Source: [Leptolyngbya] sp. PCC 7376 (GTDB lineage: Bacteria > Cyanobacteriota > Cyanobacteriia > Cyanobacteriales > MRBY01). From it: 64,000 bases of DNA. The position numbers and the translations under genes are program-made. This document shows, piece by piece, positions 46,390 through 55,784 of this stretch (the stretch's first letter is position 1; every line of letters begins with the position of its first letter). The stretch lies in assembly GCF_000316605.1 (NCBI RefSeq), contig NC_019683.1, positions 186,001 to 250,000 on the forward strand, in the 5' to 3' direction. The notes beneath the pieces were generated by a model that saw only the letters and a list, made by a program, of their open reading frames with translations, did not search any database and had not been told where the DNA came from.

Positions 46390-46454
46390 TTGACAGTTCC
46401 AAACTAAACCGACTAGTTTAGAGACAGAAGAGCAATAAACTAAACAGTTTAGTT
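46390..46454 (+). promoter_or_regulatory. Exporter promoter with two candidate TetR operators
   Basis: TTGACA at 46390-46395 and TAGTTT at 46414-46419 (18-bp spacing) make a plausible promoter. CTAAACCGACTAGTTTAG at 46404-46421 is an imperfect inverted repeat over the -10 region. AACTAAACAGTTTAGTT at 46438-46454 is a perfect palindrome of 8-bp arms, 15 bp before the ATG. Both share the CTAAAC/GTTTAG half-site. Confidence 0.6.
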
Positions 46455-46468
46455 CTTGGAGTAAACAG

Positions 46469-47662
46469 ATGATAATGCAGGGTTTTAAAGCAAGGCCTGA
46501 CAGCCTGAATGCGACATCACACTGGCTAACGGTTGGAGCGATCGCCGTGGGTAGTGCGTTAACGGTGGGCGGCTTTATTTATTGGCGGTCAAACTCTTTG
46601 TCAGAGCCTGTTCCTGAGACAACTGTCGTTCTTGAAGAAATTCAAACAGTCACAGCACTGGGGCGCTTAGAGCCTGTTAGTGAAATTGTTCAATTGTCTG
46701 CACCTACTTCCAATCAAGGAAATCGGATTCAATCCTTAAAAGTGGAGGAGGGCGATAGCCTCAAAGCAGGACAAGTGGTGGCGCTCCTCGATACTTATGA
46801 CCAAAGACAAGCAGCATTATTCGAAGCGGAACAGCAGATTAAAGTGGCCGAAGCCCAATTAACCAAGGTAAAAGCGGGCGCAAAACAAGGAGAAGTGTTG
46901 GCACAGGAAGCGGAAATTTCCCGTATCGAAGCCCAGTATGAGGGTGATATTGCAGCACAGAGTTCGACAGTGCGGCGTTTGGAGGCAGAGGTAATTAATG
47001 CAGAAGCGGAATATCAGCGGTATCAATCTTTGTTTGAAGCCGGAGCAATTTCAGAATCCCAACGCGATAGTAAGCAGTTAATTTGGCAGACGGCGCAAGA
47101 TTCATTGCAGGAAGCCCAAGCCAATTTAAATCGAACTCGCAACACCAATCCCGCCAATCTTGACCGCGCCAAAGCAACTCTTTCCCAAATTGCGGAAGTG
47201 CGTCCGGTTGATATTCAGGTGGCACAGGCCGATGTGGATCGGGCGATCGCCAGTCGTGACCAAGCAGCGGCATCCCTTGAACAATCGATTGTTTACGCGC
47301 CGATGGCAGGGGAAGTGCTAACAATTTATGCGCGACCAGGAGAAGTGGTTGGGACTGATGGCATTCTTGATCTCGCTCAGAATACCCAGATGCGGGCGAT
47401 CGCCGAAGTGTACCAAAGCGATATTCAGAAGGTGAAGTTAGGTCAATCCGTCACCGTCACTAGCAGTGCGATCGCCGAACCATTGCGGGGCACTGTCACC
47501 AGAATTGGGTCGGAGGTTTTACGCCAATCGGTAGTGAACACAGACCCCAGCGTCAATATCGATGCGCGGGTGGTGGAAGTTTATATCGACCTCAATGAAG
47601 AATCTAGCCAACGAACTGCGAAATTCACCAATCTCCAAGTGCAGGCGGTAATCGAACAATGA
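46469..47662 (+). CDS. DevB-like HlyD membrane fusion protein
   Basis: The 397-residue protein is an HlyD-type adaptor with an N-terminal membrane anchor (about 25-45), the lipoyl-type motif GNRIQSLKVEEGDSLKAGQVVALLD and a coiled-coil of helices (about 120-235), then the second lipoyl half (SIVYAPMAGEVLTIYARPGE) and a beta barrel. Together with DevC and DevA homologues it would form a tripartite exporter across the periplasm. GGAG lies seven bases before the ATG. Substrate unknown; heterocyst glycolipid export is one DevBCA role, but homologues occur in non-heterocystous species. Confidence 0.9.
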   Translation: MIMQGFKARPDSLNATSHWLTVGAIAVGSALTVGGFIYWRSNSLSEPVPETTVVLEEIQTVTALGRLEPVSEIVQLSAPTSNQGNRIQSLKVEEGDSLKAGQVVALLDTYDQRQAALFEAEQQIKVAEAQLTKVKAGAKQGEVLAQEAEISRIEAQYEGDIAAQSSTVRRLEAEVINAEAEYQRYQSLFEAGAISESQRDSKQLIWQTAQDSLQEAQANLNRTRNTNPANLDRAKATLSQIAEVRPVDIQVAQADVDRAIASRDQAAASLEQSIVYAPMAGEVLTIYARPGEVVGTDGILDLAQNTQMRAIAEVYQSDIQKVKLGQSVTVTSSAIAEPLRGTVTRIGSEVLRQSVVNTDPSVNIDARVVEVYIDLNEESSQRTAKFTNLQVQAVIEQ

Positions 47663-48834
47663 TCAGGCTGATTAATAAAATTCGGCGGCGCACTCCCTTG
47701 GGATGGCTTCAACTCAGTCACGATAAAGGACGACTAGCCGTGGCGATCGCCGGGATTGCGTTTGCCGATATTTTGATGTTTATGCAGTTGGGATTTCAGG
47801 CTTCGTTGTATGACAGCAATACACGCGTAAACCGTTATATGCGCGGCGATATTGTTTTGATTAGCCCTAAAGCGTTAAATCTGCAAAACACTTCGACTTT
47901 TGCGCGACGGCGGTTGCTTCAGGCGCAAGATATTCCCGGTGTGGTGAGTGCCAATGCCCTATATATCAACAACCTCACCTGGAAAAATCCCCAAACAAAA
48001 TTGACCGCAACGGTACAAGTTTTGGGGTTCGACCCCGATCAACCAGCCTTCAATTTACCCGAAGTAAACAAGCAGCTCGACAAACTTAAAATGGCGGATA
48101 CTGTGCTTTTCGATCGGGGTGCACGGGGGGAATATAGCGAGGCGATCGCCGCCATTGATGCAGGGGAAATAGTCACGACTGAAGCAGAAAAACGCACCTT
48201 AAGCATTGTCGGTATTTTCGAGTTGGGCGCATCCTTTGGCGCAGATGCCAGTCTAATGACCAGTGACCAAACCTTTTTGCAAATTTTTCGGCGGCGGGAA
48301 GCGGGCAGCGTCAATATTGGCCTCGTCGAAGTAGCTCCTAATTACAATGTAGATGCCGTGGCGCAACGGTTACGGGAATACTTGCCGGAGGATGTACGGG
48401 TTTTTACGAAGGCGGAATATGTCACTTTCGAGGAAAACTATTGGCGGGTAGCAAGTCCTGTGGGATTTGTCTTTGGACTGGGCACTGCAATGGCGTTTAT
48501 TGTCGGCGTGGTCATCGTCTACCAAGTGCTTTCCACCGACGTGAATGCCCATTTGAAAGAGTACGCCACCTTTAAAGCGATGGGCTACCAAAACACCTAT
48601 TTGCTCACGGTGGTTTTTGAGGAGGCGATCATCCTCGCGTTGTTGGGTTTTATTCCCGGTGCATTGTTGCCCATTGGCCTATATCAAGTTGCTGCCAATG
48701 CCACCGCCCTACCAATTTATATGACTCTCACTCGGGCGCGGCTAGTGCTAACTCTTACGGTCATGATGTGTATGCTATCCGGGGCGATCGCCACCCGCCG
48801 TCTCCAATCTGCTGATCCTGCCGATATGTTTTAG
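47659..48834 (+). CDS. DevC-like ABC exporter permease
   Basis: A 391-residue MacB/FtsX-type permease with an N-terminal membrane helix (GIAFADILMFMQLGFQASLYD), a periplasmic domain of about 200 residues and three C-terminal helices (GFVFGLGTAMAFIVGVVIVYQVL in part). Its ATG overlaps the devB stop by four bases (ATGA), showing tight translational coupling. It pairs with the ATPase that follows by nine bases. Confidence 0.9.
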   Translation: MIRLINKIRRRTPLGWLQLSHDKGRLAVAIAGIAFADILMFMQLGFQASLYDSNTRVNRYMRGDIVLISPKALNLQNTSTFARRRLLQAQDIPGVVSANALYINNLTWKNPQTKLTATVQVLGFDPDQPAFNLPEVNKQLDKLKMADTVLFDRGARGEYSEAIAAIDAGEIVTTEAEKRTLSIVGIFELGASFGADASLMTSDQTFLQIFRRREAGSVNIGLVEVAPNYNVDAVAQRLREYLPEDVRVFTKAEYVTFEENYWRVASPVGFVFGLGTAMAFIVGVVIVYQVLSTDVNAHLKEYATFKAMGYQNTYLLTVVFEEAIILALLGFIPGALLPIGLYQVAANATALPIYMTLTRARLVLTLTVMMCMLSGAIATRRLQSADPADMF

Positions 48835-48843
48835 GGGGGAGTT

Positions 48844-49557
48844 ATGAGTGCCAATACTAATCAAAATAATGTGGCGATCGCCGTCAAAAATCTCGACTAT
48901 GCCTTCGGACATGGCAACCTAAAAAAACAGGTGCTCTTTGATATCAACCTCGACATTAATGCTGGGGAAATTATTTTAATGACGGGGCCATCGGGGTCAG
49001 GGAAAACGACATTATTAACCCTAATTGGCGGCCTACGTTCTGCCCAGTCCGGTAGTCTCAAAATTTTAGATAAAGAACTTTTTGGCGCGTCTACCCGACA
49101 GCTTGCCCATGCCCGTCGTCAACACGGTTATATTTTCCAAGCCCACAATCTTCACCATAGTTTGACCGCGCTTCAAAATGTCCGTATGGGGTTAGAGGTG
49201 CATCCTCATTTTTCGCCCAAAGAGATGAATAAAAAAGCTGCAAAAATGCTTGATCAGGTCGGTTTAGGTGAGCATATCAATTACTATCCCGATAATCTTT
49301 CTGGTGGCCAAAAACAACGGGTGGCGATCGCCCGTGCCCTTGTCAGTCACCCTAAACTCGTTTTAGCCGATGAACCCACCGCAGCCCTTGATAGTAAAAC
49401 TGGTCGGGATGTTGTGACCCTGATGCAAACCCTTGCCCGAGAACAAGACTGCACAATTTTGATGGTGACCCACGATAACCGGATCCTCGACGTCGCTGAC
49501 CGCATCGTGAATTTAGAAGACGGCAAACTTAAACCTCTAGATGCTGTGGCAGCTTAG
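48844..49557 (+). CDS. DevA-like ABC exporter ATPase
   Basis: A 237-residue ABC ATPase with Walker A GPSGSGKTTLLTLIGG, signature LSGGQKQRVAIARAL, Walker B LVLADEPTAALDS and the switch His in VTHDNRI. It is of the MacB/LolD/DevA class that powers permeases of the FtsX type. Third gene of the TetR-controlled devBCA-like operon. Confidence 0.92.
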   Translation: MSANTNQNNVAIAVKNLDYAFGHGNLKKQVLFDINLDINAGEIILMTGPSGSGKTTLLTLIGGLRSAQSGSLKILDKELFGASTRQLAHARRQHGYIFQAHNLHHSLTALQNVRMGLEVHPHFSPKEMNKKAAKMLDQVGLGEHINYYPDNLSGGQKQRVAIARALVSHPKLVLADEPTAALDSKTGRDVVTLMQTLAREQDCTILMVTHDNRILDVADRIVNLEDGKLKPLDAVAA

Positions 49558-49749
49558 TGGGGCGATCGCCATTGAATCGAGCATTCAAGCCTTAGAATTT
49601 GGTTTACACAACAATGCCGCTTGCCCAAGTCATCTTGGAATACTGCATTTTTGTGGGTTCTAACTTTTCCCAAAGCTCTCAAATGGTTTCTATATAGATT
49701 GGTAGAAGACTAAAGTTATACTTTCCTCGGTAGGACTGCTCTCACTTAC

Positions 49750-50628
49750 ATGCCCTCATCCCTTAATCTAGACAGCTATAAGCAGGCGATCGCCGATTCC
49801 TATGACCGTAGAAGCTCAACCTACGATGAGGGAGAGTGGCGAAAACTCATCTGCGAACATTTGCTGAGTTACTCGCAAGTCCACAAACGTCAGGCTGTTT
49901 TAGACATTGGGACAGGGACAGGTTACCTAGCAATTGCAGTTGCAAAGAAAGTCGGTTCTCAGGGTTCCGTGGTTGGTGTGGATTTATCATCCAAGATGCT
50001 GAACCAGGCACGCAGCAAGGTTAAGGAAATAAAGCTGTCTAACATTCAATTCCAGCTTGCAGATGCCGAGAAGCTTGACTATCAGGATGCCTGTTTCGAT
50101 TATGTCTTGTGTGCAAACACCTTTCCTTGGATATCAGATAAAGAGACTACTCTCAAATCGTGGTATCGCTTTTTGAAGCCTGGTGGTCGTATTGCCGTTC
50201 ATACACCCGCGGATACCGCTTATGTGGGTTCGGTTGTCCTTCGCAGAGTTCTTGCAACCCACAATATTGAATTAGAGCCGAGTAATCGGCTGGGTTCAAT
50301 TGAGCAATGCAAGGAGCTATTCGCCACGGCAGGCTTTAGAAACATCGAGATTAAACAAGAGCAGCATGGTAGATATATCAGTTTCGAGAGTGCTAGTGCT
50401 TATTGGAAAAGTATTGTGGAAGCACCTACCGCACTCTCCCTAAAGATATCTGATGATATATCTCAGTGTTCACCAACCCAGCTGGCGGAGATAAAGTCAG
50501 AATTTGAAGCCGCTTTGGTCACACAGCAGACGGAGGAAGGCATTTGGGATAATCTCACCACTTTATATGTACTGGGTCAGAAACCAGATGTGAACCAGCC
50601 ATCGAGCTACAAAGATGAGAGTCAGTGA
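49750..50628 (+). CDS. SAM-dependent class I methyltransferase
   Basis: The 292-residue protein has the SAM-binding motif VLDIGTGTGYLAIAVA, the acidic residue of motif II in VVGVDLSSKML, LADAEKLDY as motif III and LKPGGRIAVHTPA later. It resembles the Methyltransf_11/UbiE group. The last ~100 residues may define the acceptor site. Substrate unknown; no biosynthetic neighbours give a hint. Confidence 0.85.
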   Translation: MPSSLNLDSYKQAIADSYDRRSSTYDEGEWRKLICEHLLSYSQVHKRQAVLDIGTGTGYLAIAVAKKVGSQGSVVGVDLSSKMLNQARSKVKEIKLSNIQFQLADAEKLDYQDACFDYVLCANTFPWISDKETTLKSWYRFLKPGGRIAVHTPADTAYVGSVVLRRVLATHNIELEPSNRLGSIEQCKELFATAGFRNIEIKQEQHGRYISFESASAYWKSIVEAPTALSLKISDDISQCSPTQLAEIKSEFEAALVTQQTEEGIWDNLTTLYVLGQKPDVNQPSSYKDESQ

Positions 50629-51052
50629 AGGGATTCAATACCTATCTATTAATCTCGCACGGAGTGTCATGGTTGCTCCCAGAAGTGGGCTTATCTTAGC
50701 CTATACAGTGCAATTCTGAGAGACAAAAAACGCTGAAATTTCATGAGAGTTATGGTCTACCTTTTAATATAAGGCGGATATCCATAGTCCTTAAACATCA
50801 TCGCTTCATCTTATAAAAGGCGAGAGATAATACTCTCCCAACAGGATTGTTACCCGGCGATGGCGATCGCCATTTATTTTTTTCATTGCGCCTATTTCCT
50901 TAATTTCAATGTTTATAAACAAAAAAAAATCGCCCTGATTGCTTAGGTCAGGGCGAATAAGCTTGATGGAGGAAACTTGTTCAAAATGTAGAGATCAGGT
51001 AATCCAAATTACAAAGCGATTACGCAGGATGAAAAAATCTTTGAGGAGCAGA
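50629..51052 (-). terminator. Gene-free stretch with a strong minus-strand terminator
   Basis: I see no gene in this 424-bp stretch. On the minus strand TCGCCCTGA and TCAGGGCGA (at 50948-50956 and 50930-50938) form a perfect 9-bp stem with a nine-base loop followed by nine T (50921-50929). This terminator serves the small gene at 51053-51181, about 95 bp upstream of it. Confidence 0.8.
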
Positions 51053-51181
51053 TTAGAGGCGATCGCCAGAAGGAATGTTCATGTCTTCGACATCATCCTT
51101 TAGCAGAAAGGATTTCAGACAATAAAGCAAAATCATCACCCCAAAATCAACGGCAAAAAACATAACAATTTGGTCATACAT
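51053..51181 (-). CDS. Small single-pass membrane protein of 42 residues
   Basis: The frame MYDQIVMFFAVDFGVMILLY... encodes a hydrophobic helix at about 5-27 followed by an acidic tail (KDDVEDMNIPSGDRL). AAGGA lies about nine bases before the ATG and a strong terminator follows, so it looks like a free-standing transcription unit. Small proteins of this shape are often subunits of membrane complexes such as photosystems or NDH-1. I recognise no specific family. It lies 1.08 kb from the sbtA start on the opposite strand. Confidence 0.65.
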   Translation of the reverse strand: MYDQIVMFFAVDFGVMILLYCLKSFLLKDDVEDMNIPSGDRL

Positions 51182-52257
51182 AATTAATGTCCTTAAAAAA
51201 GAGGTGAGATGAAATTTTTAAAGCGCAAGATTTTTATTCCCATACCCGATACACATGGTCAAAAAAGTATTTGGCGTGACCTAATTGAGAGATAACCTGC
51301 AAACCCGATGAGCTCAAAACCAAGCTGCAAAATGCTTTAGATATCTCTATCGAAAGCGTTTTCCACTCTTTCGGTTACGCCAAACATAAAGTCAACGTCA
51401 CATAGATTTTATCCTATGTTGATTTGATTCATCATAACTCTTTTGCTATGCAAATGTGAATAAGCCGGACTTTCAAATTTTGTGGTAAAGCCATAATCCA
51501 AGCTTATTAATCGCAGTTATCCCTACACTGCAGACATTTCTAGGAAGCGTTTTTACGATGATATTTCACACACACAGTTAGACAATCTGGCCACAGAACT
51601 CGCTGTCGCCACTAACCATCCATCAACAAAAAGACTGGTGGCACTCAGCTAACAAAAATACTTATGAGTCTTGTATAGACACCTAGTGAACCAAGAGAGC
51701 AAAGCTTCAATCAAAAAATACCAGTAAATTTCCGAGAGACTGTATTTTCTTCACAGAATTTTTGACCAGTAATGGCGATCGCCATTTATTTATGGTTGCC
51801 ACTAAAACTTTAGTATCTCAACCTTTAACAGAAGCACTGGAGTGAACTCTAATAGCGAACAGCCCATCGCCTGAAATTAATTACACATCCTATACATTTC
51901 CAAATCAAATCAACCACTCAATCAATCCTCATCAAACCCCACAAGGTTTACGAGAAAAGACTTTAGAACAAAGTTTACTAACCTTTTCTCCTTCAGAATA
52001 GATTGATCATTAGTCACATTTAAATATCATTTGAGCTTTACTTATAAGTTCAGGCTATTAATCAAATAGGATAATACGTCCTAAATTCCAGGAGTTTAGC
52101 CAGTTTTTGTGCCGCCAACAGGATAGACTAAAGTCAATGCAAAACGACATTGCAATTGACTTAAATCTATTCAATGTCTTCCATTAGCTTTCCAAGTGTT
52201 TCCACTATTTCCGATCCACCCTGACCCCCCAAGATTTGCTAAAGGAGGAATTACAAC
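51182..52257. promoter_or_regulatory. Long AT-rich region upstream of sbtA with an inverted repeat
   Basis: No credible gene is seen in this 1.08-kb stretch. AAGTCAATGC at 52131-52140 and GCAATTGACTT at 52152-52162 form an inverted repeat with one offset base, about 96 bp before the sbtA start; LysR regulators of carbon genes bind sites of this general shape. A near-perfect ribosome-binding site AAAGGAGGAATT precedes the sbtA GTG. Two extended HIP1 palindromes (AATGGCGATCGCCATT type) occur here and just upstream. Confidence 0.5.
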
Positions 52258-53364
52258 GTGGATTTTTTTTCCGATTTCTTAACGCTCTTCCTAGGAAAGT
52301 TGCAGTCGCCAACCCTAGGATTTTTGATTGGAGGTATGGTTGTTGCTGCGGTTAATAGCCGACTAACCATTCCCGATGCAGTCTATAAATTTATTGTCTT
52401 CATGCTGCTCATCAAAGTTGGTCTGAGCGGTGGTATTGCTATCCGCAACGCCAACCTCGTAGAGATGTTGCTACCAGCATTGTTCGCAGTTATCACAGGT
52501 CTTTTAATTGTATTTATCGGCCGCTACACATTAGCCAAATTGCCCGGTGTTAGGGCTGTAGATGGCATTGCCACTGCCGGCTTATTCGGCGCGGTGAGTG
52601 GCTCAACCCTTGCCGCTGCTTTAACACTACTCGAGACAGAAAATGTCTTCTATGAACCTTGGGCTGCTGCACTTTATCCTTTTATGGATATCCCAGCACT
52701 TGTGTTGGCGATCGTTCTAGCCAGTGTTTACGTTAAAAAGAAACGTGAGAAATCTGCACGAGAAGAAGCATTAAACAAACAGTCTGTTGCAGCAGGTGAT
52801 TATCCCAGCAGTAGGCAGGAGTATCTCAGCGAGCAACGCGGTACAAAAAGCAAGCGAGTTGAGATCTGGCCTATCGTACAAGAAAGCCTTCAAGGATCTG
52901 CCTTATCCGCGCTACTACTTGGCTTAGCCTTAGGAATCATCACTCGTCCAGAGAGTGTTTATGACAGCTTCTTCGCTCCCGGTTTTCGTGGCATGCTCTC
53001 GATTCTAATGTTGGTCATGGGTATGGAAGCTTGGGCCAGACTTGGTGAACTACGTAAAGTGGGTCAATGGTACGCTCTATATGCCTTTTTCGCACCGCTT
53101 CTCCATGGCCTTATTGCCTTCGGTCTCGGCATGGTTGCCCACTACATGACAGGATTTAGCCTAGGCGGCGTCGTGATTCTCGCAACGATTGCAGCTTCCA
53201 GTTCTGACATCTCTGGGCCACCCACATTACGAGCAGGTATTCCTTCTGCTAACCCCTCTGCTTATATCGGTTCTTCAACTGCTGTTGGTACGCCAGTTGC
53301 CCTTGCAATCGGAATCCCTCTCTTCATCGGACTCGCCCAAGCACTTGTCCATAGCGGAGTCTAA
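52258..53364 (+). CDS. sbtA: Sodium-dependent bicarbonate transporter SbtA
   Basis: SbtA imports bicarbonate with Na+ at high affinity when inorganic carbon is scarce. The 368-residue membrane protein starts at GTG 52258 behind AAAGGAGG. It has two inverted sets of five helices (GFLIGGMVVAAVNSRLTIPD, IKVGLSGGIAIRNAN; later GGVVILATIAASSSDISGPP and AYIGSSTAVGTPVALAIGIP in part) joined by a charged cytoplasmic loop (KKKREKSAREE...KSKRVEIWP). The SSSDISGPP and SSTAVGTPVA segments form the substrate site. sbtB follows by 133 bp. Confidence 0.96.
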   Translation: MDFFSDFLTLFLGKLQSPTLGFLIGGMVVAAVNSRLTIPDAVYKFIVFMLLIKVGLSGGIAIRNANLVEMLLPALFAVITGLLIVFIGRYTLAKLPGVRAVDGIATAGLFGAVSGSTLAAALTLLETENVFYEPWAAALYPFMDIPALVLAIVLASVYVKKKREKSAREEALNKQSVAAGDYPSSRQEYLSEQRGTKSKRVEIWPIVQESLQGSALSALLLGLALGIITRPESVYDSFFAPGFRGMLSILMLVMGMEAWARLGELRKVGQWYALYAFFAPLLHGLIAFGLGMVAHYMTGFSLGGVVILATIAASSSDISGPPTLRAGIPSANPSAYIGSSTAVGTPVALAIGIPLFIGLAQALVHSGV

Positions 53365-53485
53365 AAGTAAGAAATTTGCCAGTCCCTCTTGGATTGGCAA
53401 CTAGCACGGCAGCAAAATCAGCCATACAACTGAAACGCTGCCACTCTCCTAAATTTTCAAGTCGTTCAATAGATATACGCATTGA

Positions 53486-53830
<345 letters not shown>

Positions 53831-53946
53831 TAGGAGGCAAAAAGGCCGATCTTTTAGTTTGATTGTGTTTTTATTCCTCTTTGAAGCTAGTGATTTTAGG
53901 CATTATCACTGACTTCAAATATAGAGGAACTGAATTTCAACTTTAT

Positions 53947-53987
53947 CTAGGGCTTGTTTACCTATATAGAAGATTTACAAGCCCTAG
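53947..53987 (+). other. Stem-loop downstream of sbtB
   Basis: CTAGGGCTTGT (53947-53957) and ACAAGCCCTAG (53977-53987) form a perfect 11-bp stem with a 19-base loop, followed by TTTT. It precedes the main terminator by 30 bp. It could be a first terminator, an mRNA 3' stabiliser or part of a small RNA. Confidence 0.6.
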
Positions 53988-54018
53988 TTTTCCAAACAGT
54001 TTCCTCCATCAAGCATGT

Positions 54019-54054
54019 CCGCTCTGACATAAGCAATCAGAGCGGATTTTTTTC
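54019..54054 (+). terminator. Intrinsic terminator of sbtAB
   Basis: TCCGCTCTGA and TCAGAGCGGA pair over 10 bp around a nine-base loop, followed by seven T. It ends the sbtA-sbtB unit 190 bp after the sbtB stop. Confidence 0.9.
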
Positions 54055-54164
54055 GTTTGAAAAATATCAAAGCTCATAAAAAACGACAGATCACAAATCT
54101 GCCATTTTTACGGTATTTAGACTATCTAATACTGACAATATTTTTTGTAGCCAAGCTATATAAA

Positions 54165-54407
54165 TCAATCGATTTTCAATAAAGGAGTTACTGTTTGGTC
54201 AATAACCGGATCAACAGATTTGACAGTTTCTTCAGGGTAAGAGAAACCAAATAATAATGTGGTAGAAAGTCCTAAAATAGTGCCGATCAGAAATGTCCAG
54301 GCATGTGATGGATCCAGAGACCAAAGTAAACGGCGATCGCCACTGTAAAACTGTAGAGACCAACCGGAGCTAATCTGTTCTTTTAATTGTACTGGTGTCT
54401 TGTTCAT
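54165..54407 (-). CDS. Small single-pass membrane protein of 80 residues
   Basis: An 80-residue protein with a soluble N-terminus (KTPVQLKEQISSGWSLQFYSGDRR in part), one hydrophobic helix at about 37-57 (AWTFLIGTILGLSTTLLFGF) and a short acidic tail. I recognise no family. It is convergent with sbtAB and separated from it by the terminator. Its helix shape and small size resemble accessory subunits of photosynthetic complexes, but this is only a guess. Confidence 0.6.
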   Translation of the reverse strand: MNKTPVQLKEQISSGWSLQFYSGDRRLLWSLDPSHAWTFLIGTILGLSTTLLFGFSYPEETVKSVDPVIDQTVTPLLKID

Positions 54408-55038
54408 CAGATAATCCTTTAATTAATATCAAAGTTAGAGAAAATACATCTAGTCAATATATTGAGTGAGCATCAACTGGGCCATGAAAAACTCAATGTC
54501 ATTTTCAGATGGGAGTAACTATTCATGGATAAGTCTGATTTTGCTTAGACTACAAAAAGCATATTTTGAGAAATACTTTCACACAAAAATATTTTGCTCT
54601 CAACTCACTTCTAGGATAACTTTTTTTTTATAAAATAATCAAAGATAAAAACAATATAAGTACAACCATATTTTGACAAATAAGAGTTGACTATATATCA
54701 ATAAAGCAAAGCTTGTGATTTGCAAATTTTCCAGATTATTGACTAAGAAATAAATGATTGATTAGAACTTCAAGATATTTCTCAAAATCAGATGTAGAGA
54801 AATGGATGGGCGATCGCCAAGAAATGTTGTCTAGATCGATCACACAGAAATAAACAACAGATCTAGAATGGTGGGTACATTGGCAATGTGTCACAGCCGT
54901 TCTCAGGTGCTAGATCATTTTTATCTTGCCCTAGCACTTTGAGAAAACGGCAAGCGAAAGCAATCAACAAATAAAAGCACATTCCAAAGAAAAAGCCTGA
55001 GCATCACTCAGAGACATTGAAACTCTCGTAATCTTAGT
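54408..55038. other. AT-rich gene-free stretch with a long inverted repeat
   Basis: No credible gene in these ~630 bp. At 54897-54950 the sequence CCGTTCTCAGGTGCTAG is followed after a 17-base loop by CTAGCACTTTGAGAAAACGG, complementary at most positions with one or two bulges (GTGCTAG/CTAGCAC perfect). No T run follows, so it may be part of a small RNA or a protein site. Confidence 0.45.
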
Positions 55039-55081
55039 CAAAAAAAAGCCCTAGATAGCCATCCAACAGGCATCTAGAGCT
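55039..55081 (-). terminator. Intrinsic terminator of the hli operon
   Basis: On the minus strand AGCTCTAGATGCC and GGCTATCTAGGGCT form a long imperfect stem around TGTTGGAT, followed by eight T. It lies about 45 bp after the stop of the small basic gene and ends the two-gene hli unit. Confidence 0.8.
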
Positions 55082-55125
55082 ATGACAACAATTTCTTATT
55101 AGAGAGGAGAGAAAACCTTAAAGAC

Positions 55126-55323
55126 TTAAGCCAGGAAACCTAAACGTTGACCATTAGCTTTAGCGAGGCGAATTAACCCTTGGCGGGATTTCGCCTCAAT
55201 ACCGACGAAATTACAGAAGTTGGTAATCGTTTTACAGTGCAAACCGATTACTTTGCCGCGGGTACGGTTGAAGCGAGAAGTACCCATAAATTTGCGGAGC
55301 ACAATAACAAGAGAACCAAACAT
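55126..55323 (-). CDS. Conserved small basic protein co-transcribed with hli
   Basis: A 65-residue basic protein (MFGSLVIVLRKFMGTSRFNR... ending LIRLAKANGQRLGFLA), rich in Arg and Lys. I recall no named function. It lies 57 bp behind the high-light-inducible gene and shares its terminator, so it is expressed with the Hlip, probably under light or other stress. Confidence 0.75.
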   Translation of the reverse strand: MFGSLVIVLRKFMGTSRFNRTRGKVIGLHCKTITNFCNFVGIEAKSRQGLIRLAKANGQRLGFLA

Positions 55324-55380
55324 CGTAATTATCCTCGTGAACTAGTGGAGAAAGATAGAGACAAACAACGAAAAAAGAAA

Positions 55381-55590
55381 TTAACGTAAAAGAAGAAGAT
55401 TAAAGAGTGTGTCACCACCGATTAACTCTGTTGCGAGAAGAGCAACAAAACCAATCATTGCAAGGCGGCCATTGAGCTTTTCAGCGTAGGCAGTCCAACC
55501 AGCGGTGTTTTCTGCATCAACATAAACTTCAGGTTCAACAGCAAAGTTATCGAGTTGACCGTATTCGTTGGAGACGTATGTGGAATTCAT
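55381..55590 (-). CDS. hli: High-light-inducible protein (Hlip/SCP)
   Basis: A 69-residue single-helix chlorophyll-binding protein of the LHC superfamily. The C-terminal helix carries the ExxNGR signature ([23 protein letters not shown] in part), which ligates chlorophyll and ties it to photoprotection. The N-terminal ~35 residues are soluble and acidic. It is first in a two-gene unit with the 55126-55323 gene. Confidence 0.93.
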   Translation of the reverse strand: MNSTYVSNEYGQLDNFAVEPEVYVDAENTAGWTAYAEKLNGRLAMIGFVALLATELIGGDTLFNLLLLR

Positions 55591-55784
55591 GGAAGAACCT
55601 CAGTTGCTTACATAAATAAATATAACGCAATGTAAATTATTGTTACAGTGACTTGACGAGGGTTTGGCTGTGATGTGGGTCACGAGAAATTAAGCATGGT
55701 GAATTGAGGCGTCAGACCTTATAACTCGACCCAAGTCTCCACGCAATGTAACTCTCTTTCATGCTTAGATAATTGGCGATCGCC

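Noticed and set aside
51209-51295. 28-codon plus-strand ORF (MKFLKRKIF...) next to the small membrane gene
   Set aside because: Although GAGGTG precedes it, it is very short, has no features and would overlap the control region of the divergent small gene.
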